DNA from: Croceivirga thetidis
GTDB taxonomy: Bacteria; Bacteroidota; Bacteroidia; Flavobacteriales; Flavobacteriaceae
Reading direction: 5' to 3'
Assembly (NCBI RefSeq): GCF_012272815.1
Contig: NZ_JAAWWL010000002.1
Span: forward strand, 1,580,280-1,644,279
Length of the DNA: 64,000 nt
Shown: piece after piece, positions 35,941 to 43,002 of the stretch
How the letters are laid out: each line of letters starts with the position of its first letter
Numbering within the stretch: the first letter of the stretch is position 1
Notes under the pieces: model-generated
What the model was told of the DNA's origin: nothing
Seen by the model: the letters and a program-made list of their open reading frames with translations, nothing else
Databases searched by the model: none
Position numbers and translations under genes: made by a program

Positions 35941-37098
35941 ATGACAAATTATTTTTCTTCCGATTTTAAATTGGGCATTTTAGGAGGTGGTCAATTGGGT
36001 AAAATGATACTCTATGAAACCCGTAAATGGGATATTCAGACCAAGGTCATGGATGGGTCAAAAGAAGCGCCGTGTAAAATTGCTTGTAACGAATTTGTTC
36101 TGGGTGATTTGTTGGATTTTGATGCCGTGTATTCTTTTGGTAAGGATGTAGATGTATTAACCATTGAGATTGAAAACGTTAATGTTGATGCTTTAGAAAA
36201 ATTACGAGATGAAGGTGTGACGGTATATCCACAGCCAGAAGTTCTTCGAACCATTCAAAACAAGGCGACACAAAAACTTTTTTATAGAGACAATTCCATC
36301 CCCACTTCCGAATTCTCTCGATTTGCCTACACCTCTGAAATCAAGGAAAGTATAGAAAATGGAGGATTACGTTTGCCCTTCGTATGGAAAAGTGCTCGAT
36401 TTGGTTATGACGGACAAGGGGTGAAAATCATACGTAACATAAGTGACCTTGAAGGATTACCAAATGTTGAATGCATTGCCGAACAATTGGTCGATTTTAA
36501 AAATGAGTTGGCCGTCATTGTGTCTAGAAATTCGAAAGGGGAAGCAGTCACCTACCCTGTCGTAGAGATGGAGTTTCACCCAGAAGCCAATCAAGTTGAA
36601 TACGTAATTTGTCCAGCTAGAATTAATGAGAAGGTAGCCCAAAAGGCACAGCACGTTGCCAAGCAAGTTTCTAACGCTTTTGAACATGTCGGACTATTGG
36701 CAGTCGAATTATTTCAAACCCAAGAAGATGAAATCTTGGTCAATGAAGTCGCTCCAAGACCACATAACAGTGGGCATTACAGTATTGAAGCCAGCTATAC
36801 TAATCAATTTGAACAGCATTTAAGATGTATCCTAGGCTTGCCCTTAGGAAAAACAGCCAGTAAAGTTGCTGGTGTCATGGTCAATCTAGTGGGTAGTGAA
36901 GGTCATAACGGAAACGTGGTGTACGAAAATATCGAGGATATCTTATCCCAAGAGGGTGTTACCCCACATATTTATGGAAAAAAACAAACACGCCCTTTTC
37001 GGAAAATGGGACACGTGACCATAGTTAACGAAAATATGGGCCAGGCCAGACTAGTGGCACAAGAAGTGAAAGAAAAAATTAAAGTGATAAGCAAATGA
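35941..37098 (+). CDS. purK: N5-carboxyaminoimidazole ribonucleotide synthase PurK
   Basis: 385 residues, normal length. ATP-grasp enzyme that carboxylates AIR to N5-CAIR in de novo purine synthesis. N-terminal GILGGGQLGKMILYE Rossmann-like motif, TIEIENVN, KSARFGYDGQGVKI and the catalytic region LVNEVAPRPHNSGHYSIEASYTNQFEQHLR are all intact. Overlaps purE by 4 bases (ATGA) and is divergent from hpt-adk. Confidence 0.96.
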   Translation: MTNYFSSDFKLGILGGGQLGKMILYETRKWDIQTKVMDGSKEAPCKIACNEFVLGDLLDFDAVYSFGKDVDVLTIEIENVNVDALEKLRDEGVTVYPQPEVLRTIQNKATQKLFYRDNSIPTSEFSRFAYTSEIKESIENGGLRLPFVWKSARFGYDGQGVKIIRNISDLEGLPNVECIAEQLVDFKNELAVIVSRNSKGEAVTYPVVEMEFHPEANQVEYVICPARINEKVAQKAQHVAKQVSNAFEHVGLLAVELFQTQEDEILVNEVAPRPHNSGHYSIEASYTNQFEQHLRCILGLPLGKTASKVAGVMVNLVGSEGHNGNVVYENIEDILSQEGVTPHIYGKKQTRPFRKMGHVTIVNENMGQARLVAQEVKEKIKVISK

Positions 37099-37586
37099 GT
37101 AAAGTTGCTGTAGTTATGGGTAGTACAAGTGACCTACCGGTCATGCAAGATGCAGTTGATATCTTAAAAGGCTTCGACATTGAGGTTGATGTAGATATTG
37201 TTTCCGCACATCGAACGCCTGAAAAATTATTCGATTTTAGTAAAAACGCCCATAAAAATGGGTATTCCGTTATTATAGCAGGAGCTGGCGGTGCCGCCCA
37301 TTTACCTGGCATGGTAGCTTCATTGTCACCCTTACCAGTAATTGGTGTTCCTGTCAAAAGTTCCAATTCAATCGATGGTTGGGATTCGGTATTGTCCATC
37401 CTACAAATGCCCGGTGGGGTACCAGTAGCGACTGTCGCTTTAAATGGTGCGAAAAATGCCGGTATCTTGGCAGCACAGATAATTGGTAGCTCAGATAAAT
37501 GTGTTCTTGATAAAATCGAGATTTATAAAGAAGGACTTAAAGAAAAAGTAATCAAAGGAGCAAAAGAAGTTCAAAAGGGAAATTAA
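37095..37586 (+). CDS. purE: N5-carboxyaminoimidazole ribonucleotide mutase PurE (class I)
   Basis: 163 residues. Converts N5-CAIR to CAIR. Features GSTSDLPVMQDAVDIL, the conserved SAHRTPEKLFDF (catalytic His), GAGGAAHLPGMVAS and MPGGVPVATVALNGAKNAG. Coupled to purK by an ATGA overlap. Confidence 0.96.
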   Translation: MSKVAVVMGSTSDLPVMQDAVDILKGFDIEVDVDIVSAHRTPEKLFDFSKNAHKNGYSVIIAGAGGAAHLPGMVASLSPLPVIGVPVKSSNSIDGWDSVLSILQMPGGVPVATVALNGAKNAGILAAQIIGSSDKCVLDKIEIYKEGLKEKVIKGAKEVQKGN

Positions 37587-37590
37587 ACAA

Positions 37591-37608
37591 TTGAACTCTC
37601 CAGTTCAA
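37591..37608. repeat. Inverted repeat between purE and the M3 peptidase gene
   Basis: TTGAACT (37591-37597) and AGTTCAA (37602-37608) are perfect complements with a 4-base loop CTCC. There is no T run, so it is not a classic terminator; it could be a weak terminator stem or an operator. Confidence 0.45.
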
Positions 37609-37642
37609 ATCAGCTTCAAAACAAAAAAATATTCTGTATTCG

Positions 37643-39661
37643 ATGAATCCTCTTTTAAAAGAATTTGACCAAGCACCATTCTCCCAAATAAAAAATGAAC
37701 ATTTTGAATCTGCCATTCTGGAATCAATTGAAATGGCAAGAGCAGAGATTGAGGCGATTATTGTTAACGAAGAACCACCTTCCTTTGAGAATACTATAGA
37801 AGCCCTAGATTATTCAGGCCATCAATTAGATAGGGTTTCAGCTGTCTTCTTTAATCTAAATTCAGCTGAGACCAATGAAACAATTCAGAAAATTGCACAA
37901 GAAGTAAGTCCTAAGCTTTCGGCGTTCCAAAATGACATAACCCTCAATAAGGAGCTTTTTCAAAAGGTAAAATCCATATATGATAACCGTGATAGCTTAA
38001 ATCTAAATACTGAGCAAAAAACCTTACTTGAAAAACGATACAAAAGCTTCAGTCGTAATGGGGCTAATTTATCTGAAGAAAAAAAGAAAAGACTTCGTGA
38101 AATTGATGCTGAGTTGGCCAAACTAAAACTTAAGTTCGGCGAAAATGTTCTAGCCGAAACCAATAAATATGAATTACATCTAACCTCAGCATCAGATGTT
38201 GATGGCCTACCGGAAAGTGCCAAAGAAGCCGCGGAGAAATTAGCCAAATCAAAAGATAAATCTGGTTGGATATTCACATTGCATTACCCTAGTTATAGTG
38301 CTTTTATCAAATATGCAAAAAACCGGGAATTACGTAAAGAATTGGCCTTGGCATTTGGTAGCAAGGGATTTCATGGAGATGAGTTGGACAATCAAGAAAA
38401 CGTCATACAAATAGTGAACCTAAGGCATGAAAGAGCACAATTACTGGGCTATGAGACGCATGCTCATTTTGTATTGGAAGAACGTATGGCAGAAACCCCT
38501 AATAAAGTTCTGGACTTTCTAAACGAGCTACTAGAAAAGGCAAAACCAGCGGCAGATAGGGAATTTAAGGAGCTCTCTGCTTTCGCTAAGGAGATGGATA
38601 GTATCGAAAAACTTCAAAAATGGGATGGTGCGTATTATTCTGAAAAATTAAAACAAAAACGCTTTGATCTTGATGATGAACGCCTGAAGCCATATTTTAA
38701 ATTGGAGAATGTTATTGATGGTGTTTTTAAAGTTGCTGAAAAGTTATTCGGGCTGACCTTTAAAGAAGTGTTCAATGTTGACAAATACCACGAAGAAGTA
38801 AAAACTTACGAGGTATTTGACGAGGAGAATAATTTCATATCGCTTTTTTACGCTGATTTCCATCCTCGAAAGGGAAAACGCGGAGGGGCATGGATGACTT
38901 CTTTTAAATCACAATTCAAAAAAGAAGGGGAAAATGTGCGACCACATGTGTCCAATGTATGCAATTTCACTCCTTCAACAGATACGAAACCTTCTTTGTT
39001 GACCTTTGGTGAGGTTACCACTTTGTTTCATGAATTTGGACATGGTCTACATGGCATGTTGGCCAATACTACATATCCTAGTCTTTCGGGCACATCGGTC
39101 TATTGGGATTTTGTTGAATTACCAAGCCAAGTAATGGAAAACTGGTGTTACGAAAAAGAAGCCTTGGAGTTGTTTGCACATCATTACGAAACTGGGAAGT
39201 TAATTCCTATGGAATTGGTTCAAAAAATCAAGGATTCGTCCACATTTCAAGAAGGGATGGCAACTTTACGACAATTGAGTTTTGGTTTGTTGGATATGGC
39301 TTGGCACGGCCAAGACCCAACACAAATAAAAGACGTAAAAAGTTTCGAAACAAAGGCGTTCAAAGGCACACAGTTCTATCCTGACACCCCTGAAACTTGT
39401 ATGAGCACTGCTTTCGCCCATATTTTTCAAGGTGGCTACTCTTCGGGGTATTATAGTTACAAATGGGCTGAAGTTTTAGATGCGGATGCCTTTGCCTATT
39501 TCAAAGAGCATGGAATCTTCGATTCTCAAATCGCAAAAAAGTTCAAAGACCATGTACTCTCGAAAGGCGGTACAGAAAACCCGATGGTTTTGTATAAGAG
39601 GTTTCGCGGACAAGAACCCCAAATTGAAGCTTTATTGGAGCGTGCTGGTCTTTTGGTATAA
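37643..39661 (+). CDS. M3-family oligopeptidase (Dcp/OpdA-like)
   Basis: 672 residues, full-length. Metallopeptidase with the HEFGHGLH motif (His463, Glu464, His467) and a downstream Glu in SVYWDFVELPSQVMEN. The N-terminal helical arm begins MNPLLKEFDQAPFSQIKNEHFESAI, typical of the Dcp/OpdA branch. No signal peptide, so cytoplasmic; it likely degrades short peptides. The region just upstream carries an inverted repeat. Confidence 0.92.
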   Translation: MNPLLKEFDQAPFSQIKNEHFESAILESIEMARAEIEAIIVNEEPPSFENTIEALDYSGHQLDRVSAVFFNLNSAETNETIQKIAQEVSPKLSAFQNDITLNKELFQKVKSIYDNRDSLNLNTEQKTLLEKRYKSFSRNGANLSEEKKKRLREIDAELAKLKLKFGENVLAETNKYELHLTSASDVDGLPESAKEAAEKLAKSKDKSGWIFTLHYPSYSAFIKYAKNRELRKELALAFGSKGFHGDELDNQENVIQIVNLRHERAQLLGYETHAHFVLEERMAETPNKVLDFLNELLEKAKPAADREFKELSAFAKEMDSIEKLQKWDGAYYSEKLKQKRFDLDDERLKPYFKLENVIDGVFKVAEKLFGLTFKEVFNVDKYHEEVKTYEVFDEENNFISLFYADFHPRKGKRGGAWMTSFKSQFKKEGENVRPHVSNVCNFTPSTDTKPSLLTFGEVTTLFHEFGHGLHGMLANTTYPSLSGTSVYWDFVELPSQVMENWCYEKEALELFAHHYETGKLIPMELVQKIKDSSTFQEGMATLRQLSFGLLDMAWHGQDPTQIKDVKSFETKAFKGTQFYPDTPETCMSTAFAHIFQGGYSSGYYSYKWAEVLDADAFAYFKEHGIFDSQIAKKFKDHVLSKGGTENPMVLYKRFRGQEPQIEALLERAGLLV

Positions 39662-39670
39662 TTTCTATAT

Positions 39671-39688
39671 TTTCAATATTTTTTGAAA
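39671..39688. promoter_or_regulatory. Palindromic operator site 1 of the GbsR/MarR regulator
   Basis: TTTCAATATTTTTTGAAA. The half-sites TTTCA and TGAAA are palindromic with an 8-base AT-rich centre. It overlaps the TTG -33 element of the regulator's own promoter, so binding should block transcription. A copy differing at one base lies upstream of the desaturase-like gene. Confidence 0.6.
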
Positions 39689-39712
39689 TTTCAGATATAT
39701 ATATTACATTTG
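39683..39712 (+). promoter_or_regulatory. Promoter of the GbsR/MarR regulator gene
   Basis: TTG (39683-39685), 19 bases, then TACATTTG (39705-39712), a full match to the Bacteroidota housekeeping promoter. The -7 box ends 5 nt before the ATG at 39717, predicting a leaderless mRNA. The operator palindrome covers the -33 element. Confidence 0.62.
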
Positions 39713-39716
39713 TGAT

Positions 39717-40220
39717 ATGGAATTTCAATCATCCAAAGAAAAATTCATTAGTACATGGGGAAGTTTAGGAACCCTTTGGGGGATCAATAAAGCTATGGCC
39801 CAGATTCAAGCGCTGCTATTTGTTTCCCCAAATCCTCTTACTACAGAAGATATTATGGAGGAGTTAAAAATTTCTCGAGGTAATACCAGTATGAACGTAC
39901 GACAATTAATGGATTGGGGTATTGTAACCAAAGTTTTAAAAACTGGAGAGCGAAAAGAGTATTATACTACAGAGAAAAATGTAGAAGAACTGGCAAGAAT
40001 TATCGCGAAGGAAAGAAGTCGTCGCGAACTTAAACCCGTAATCAAAACATTGGGCGAGGTTAGTGCGATAAAGGCAAACGACTCAGCTGAGCAAAAAGAA
40101 TTTGTGAAACAAACAAAAGCACTTTACGAATTGGCAAGTACGGCAGATTCATTTTTAAATCAATTGGCAAATCAGAAACAAAGCTGGTTAAACAAGAAAT
40201 TATTTAAACTTCTGGGATAA
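39717..40220 (+). CDS. GbsR/MarR-family transcriptional regulator
   Basis: 167 residues, a winged-helix protein of the GbsR branch (NKAMAQIQALLFVSPNPLTTEDIMEELKISRGNTSMNVRQLMDWGIVTKVLKTGERKEYYTTEKN). The recognition helix SRGNTSMNVRQL is intact. In family members this regulator often binds TTTCA-n8-TGAAA sites. Its promoter contains such a palindrome, so it is likely autoregulated, and a second copy controls the next gene. Ligand unknown. Confidence 0.9.
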   Translation: MEFQSSKEKFISTWGSLGTLWGINKAMAQIQALLFVSPNPLTTEDIMEELKISRGNTSMNVRQLMDWGIVTKVLKTGERKEYYTTEKNVEELARIIAKERSRRELKPVIKTLGEVSAIKANDSAEQKEFVKQTKALYELASTADSFLNQLANQKQSWLNKKLFKLLG

Positions 40221-40237
40221 AAAAATTTAATATATAC

Positions 40238-40255
40238 TTTCAATATTTTCTGAAA
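40238..40255. promoter_or_regulatory. Palindromic operator site 2, upstream of the desaturase-like gene
   Basis: TTTCAATATTTTCTGAAA, identical to site 1 except for one base in the 3' half. It lies between the regulator stop (40220) and the next ATG (40271). No clear -7 box follows, so the desaturase-like gene may be read from the regulator promoter with this site acting inside the operon, or from its own unrecognised promoter. Confidence 0.55.
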
Positions 40256-40270
40256 CTTTAATAATTAAAT

Positions 40271-41158
40271 ATGGAAAACTTAAATACAGAAGTGGGTAAC
40301 ATTTATTTTTCTTGGAAAAAAACATTCTGGCTTTATATAATGCTGGTTCCGATTGCATTTATCGACTTTAAGGCGATAACGTTTTTTGATTCAATTCTTG
40401 TAATTGCATTGACGATAGTCACCGTTGGTTTAGGGCATTCAGTGGGTTTGCATAGAGGTATAATTCACAAATCGTATGATACTTCAAGTAGGTATAGAAA
40501 TGTTGGCCTCTTCTTATTTATTCTAACAGGACTAGGAAGTCCCCTAAGTTGGTTAAAGCAGCATTATTATAGAGATTATTGGCAGAACAGAGAAGATTGT
40601 CCAAGGTATTTCCGTTACCAACATTCATTAATTACAGACTACTGGTGGAATTTACACTTGCAATTTTCACCTGTAGACGAGGAGCTTTATCAAATTCCAA
40701 CAATCGATCTGAACGATAAAACCATAAACCACCTACACAAATATTGGTATTTGTACTATTTATCTTTTCTATTAATCCTATATGTATTGTTTGGTCTCAA
40801 CACAGCGCTTTTAGCCTCTTGTTTTAGAACAAGTCTAATAATATTAGGACATTGGTACATAGGGTTTGCATCTCACAAATATGGATACGCCAAACATGAA
40901 ATTCAAAATGCAGATGAGAGTGGTTACAATGACGTGCTTTTAGGCTTTGTATCCTTCGGTGAAGGTTTTCATAACAACCATCATGCTTTTCCAACCTCTG
41001 CTAAATTTTCAAGTAGGTGGTATGAGGTTGATTTTGGCTGGTTTCTGGTATGGTTGTTAAAAAAACTAAAGGTTGTTTCAAATGTCAAAACTCAAAAACA
41101 TACACTAAAGTCAACAGCTACACCTTTCGAAAGACTGAAATGGAAATTTCCCTGGTAA
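40271..41158 (+). CDS. Fatty-acid-desaturase-like membrane protein with altered His boxes
   Basis: 295 residues with four hydrophobic segments. His box 1 is H61-RGII-H66 and box 3 is H234-NNHH, as in acyl-CoA delta-9 desaturases. The second box, usually HRxHH, is not seen: the region reads KQHYYRDYWQNREDCPRYFRYQHSL (97-119). A desaturase branch with this DYWQN-type signature is, to my memory, present in other bacteria, so it may be a family with a different diiron arrangement. Under likely control of the GbsR regulator; role in membrane lipid adaptation is plausible. Confidence 0.78.
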   Translation: MENLNTEVGNIYFSWKKTFWLYIMLVPIAFIDFKAITFFDSILVIALTIVTVGLGHSVGLHRGIIHKSYDTSSRYRNVGLFLFILTGLGSPLSWLKQHYYRDYWQNREDCPRYFRYQHSLITDYWWNLHLQFSPVDEELYQIPTIDLNDKTINHLHKYWYLYYLSFLLILYVLFGLNTALLASCFRTSLIILGHWYIGFASHKYGYAKHEIQNADESGYNDVLLGFVSFGEGFHNNHHAFPTSAKFSSRWYEVDFGWFLVWLLKKLKVVSNVKTQKHTLKSTATPFERLKWKFPW

Positions 41159-41250
41159 TTGTTAACATTTACCCAAAGTATCTATTTGTAATATTTCTGT
41201 GATATTTCAAGAGGTCATTTGTAATGATTAAAAATCATTCACAAAAACCT

Positions 41251-41258
41251 TAATTTTG
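41251..41258 (+). promoter_or_regulatory. -7 box for the ECF sigma factor gene
   Basis: TAATTTTG matches TAnnTTTG exactly; its last base is 19 nt before the ATG at 41277. The TTG start at 41256 lies inside this box and is therefore not the true start. Confidence 0.45.
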
Positions 41259-41276
41259 ATACCACTAAAAAACTCA

Positions 41277-41828
41277 ATGCCCGCACACGAACTACAACCC
41301 GACAAATGGGTCGATAACTATGCTGATTACTTATTTAACTACGCGGTTGGTCGCGTAAGTGATGGAGAATTAGCCAAAGATTTGGTTCAAGAGACTTTTA
41401 TTGCAGGACTAAATTCAGCTAAGAACTATAAGGGTGATGCGGCCGAACGAACTTGGCTAATAGCCATATTGAAACGGAAGGTTATTGACCACTATAGAAA
41501 AATAAATTCAAAAAAAGGAAAGGCTGAAGTAAGGATAAATTATTCTGGCGACGAAGGCGAAGGTGATTGGTTGGAAGAGCGTGTGGCTGACCCTTACAGT
41601 AAAGATGGAGATAACACCATAGAAAATGAAGAATTAGGGCTAGCCATACAGGATTGTATTGCAAAATTGCCCAAAAAACAGGCGACTGCCTTTAATATGA
41701 AAACTATTCAGGGCATGAGTACAGAAGATATTTGTAATGAATTGGGAATTAATCCGTCGAACTTATGGGTCATAATCCATCGAGCGCGAACGGCATTAAT
41801 GGGATGCATGAACGAAAATTGGTTCTAA
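41277..41828 (+). CDS. ECF-type RNA polymerase sigma factor
   Basis: 183 residues from ATG 41277. Region 2 contains DLVQETFIAGLNSAKNYKGDAAERTWLIAILKRKVIDHYRK. Region 4 is ALPKKQ-like: LPKKQATAFNMKTIQGMSTEDICNELGINPSNLWVIIHRARTALMGCM. An acidic loop lies between. The open frame extends to a TTG at 41256, but that codon is part of the -7 box. The adjacent 76-residue gene (3-base gap) encodes a likely anti-sigma factor. Confidence 0.92.
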   Translation: MPAHELQPDKWVDNYADYLFNYAVGRVSDGELAKDLVQETFIAGLNSAKNYKGDAAERTWLIAILKRKVIDHYRKINSKKGKAEVRINYSGDEGEGDWLEERVADPYSKDGDNTIENEELGLAIQDCIAKLPKKQATAFNMKTIQGMSTEDICNELGINPSNLWVIIHRARTALMGCMNENWF

Positions 41829-41831
41829 AGA

Positions 41832-42062
41832 ATGAAAATTAATTGCGAAGAAGCTGGGCACATATGCACCAGGGCACAATACAAGGAAGCTACCATCTGG
41901 GAGATTATTAAGCTTAACTTTCATACGCTTACATGCAAGGTTTGTGCTAAGTATTCAAGAAAGAATGGGGCATTTACCAAGCTCTGTGACAAGGCCAATT
42001 TACAATCACTTTCCGAAGAAGATAAAAAGCGTCTCAAAGAGGTTCTTGAAAACAAGGGCTAA
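41832..42062 (+). CDS. Small zinc-finger-like protein, probable anti-sigma factor
   Basis: 76 residues, cytoplasmic, with Cys5, His10, Cys12 and the motif H31-TLT-C35-KV-C38, close to the H-x3-C-x2-C of ZAS anti-sigma domains. It starts 3 bases after the sigma factor stop, so it should bind and hold that sigma factor. No membrane segment. Small proteins of this kind next to gcvP have, as I recall, been labelled glycine dehydrogenase in databases; nothing here supports that. Its stop interlocks with that of the convergent gene. Confidence 0.78.
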   Translation: MKINCEEAGHICTRAQYKEATIWEIIKLNFHTLTCKVCAKYSRKNGAFTKLCDKANLQSLSEEDKKRLKEVLENKG

Positions 42063-42880
42063 ATCAAACTAAGGGCAATACCGGTTATGATTAATAAAAA
42101 AATCGGTATTCCTTCTATCCAAAAAGCAGCATAATATTTCGACTGGTTAATAGTCGTGTATTTTATGGCCACCCCAAGCACGGCAAAAAGAATCAATGCT
42201 ATAATAAAATTACTTAGCGAATGGTCCAAGTAGACCGTTATCAGAAAATAAAGGATAACTAGGCCATAGCCTACTTTTTTGGTTTTTTCAGTTCCTATCC
42301 TTTGAGGTAAGGTTTTCAATTCTATGGAATCTACCTTTAAATCCCTGATTTCAAAAGGTATAAACAAAATGATAACCAATAAAAATCTTTTAAGCATATT
42401 CAAGTAAAGCACTAAACCAAACTGCAATTGGTATTCGATAGCAGGTAACAGAACAGTAAAACCAACCCAAACCAAGGCAACCAAAAAAATCTTAAAACCT
42501 CCCAAGGTTCTCAAGCTCTTTGATGTGGGCAAAAAGGGCAGAATATAAAGACCGGAAAGAATGGTCAAAAGTGCGATAGGAAACCAGAGCTCTCTACTTA
42601 ATTGTAAAAAGCAATACACTGCGAATGGAAAGCAAAGAAAACTAAAAACCTGTATGATTTTGTGGTAAGGTTTGTGTACAATCAGGTATTTTTTTGCCTC
42701 AACACCGTACTTCATAAAATTATAGCACACGATTGTGCCAAAAAATAGAAATCCAACCAGAAAATAATTTGGTGTTTTGTTGAACCCTAGAGAAGTATGA
42801 AGATTCAAGCAAACCACTGCCAAAGCCACATGTATACTGGCGTCAAGATAAAAGTCAAAAACAGGTTTCAGTAACCGCAT
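42059..42880 (-). CDS. UbiA-like prenyltransferase-fold membrane protein
   Basis: 273 residues from ATG 42880 (an upstream open frame to 42964 is not needed). Eight or nine hydrophobic segments. The second Asp motif is kept in part: EIRDLKVDSIELKTLPQRIG (Asp180, Asp184). The first motif, usually NDxxD, is altered to YNFMKYGVEAKK (53-64). This could be a prenyltransferase relative or a homolog with another role. Divergent from gcvP with a predicted leaderless start. Confidence 0.72.
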   Translation of the reverse strand: MRLLKPVFDFYLDASIHVALAVVCLNLHTSLGFNKTPNYFLVGFLFFGTIVCYNFMKYGVEAKKYLIVHKPYHKIIQVFSFLCFPFAVYCFLQLSRELWFPIALLTILSGLYILPFLPTSKSLRTLGGFKIFLVALVWVGFTVLLPAIEYQLQFGLVLYLNMLKRFLLVIILFIPFEIRDLKVDSIELKTLPQRIGTEKTKKVGYGLVILYFLITVYLDHSLSNFIIALILFAVLGVAIKYTTINQSKYYAAFWIEGIPIFLLIITGIALSLI

Positions 42881-42884
42881 TAAA

Positions 42885-42892
42885 CAAAAGTA
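42885..42892 (-). promoter_or_regulatory. -7 box for the UbiA-like gene, start codon near +1
   Basis: TACTTTTG on the minus strand matches TAnnTTTG; its last base is 5 nt before the ATG at 42880. No TTG at ideal -33 spacing. Supports the 42880 start over 42964. Confidence 0.45.
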
Positions 42893-42976
42893 CCGAAAGA
42901 ATGTGCAGGTTGACCTGTGGTTAACAACTTTGGTCGAAGTGCTTTGAAATTCGGTAATTTTCAAAGGATTAATCCA

Positions 42977-42984
42977 TAATTTTG
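42977..42984 (+). promoter_or_regulatory. -7 box for gcvP
   Basis: TAATTTTG matches TAnnTTTG; its last base is 19 nt before the gcvP ATG. Leader of about 13 bases. No glycine riboswitch is visible. Confidence 0.45.
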
Positions 42985-43002
42985 CGCAATTATTTTTAAG
43001 CT

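Noticed and set aside
41256-41276. TTG start for the sigma factor at 41256
   Set aside because: That TTG is the end of the exact -7 box TAATTTTG; the ATG at 41277 gives a normal N-terminus.
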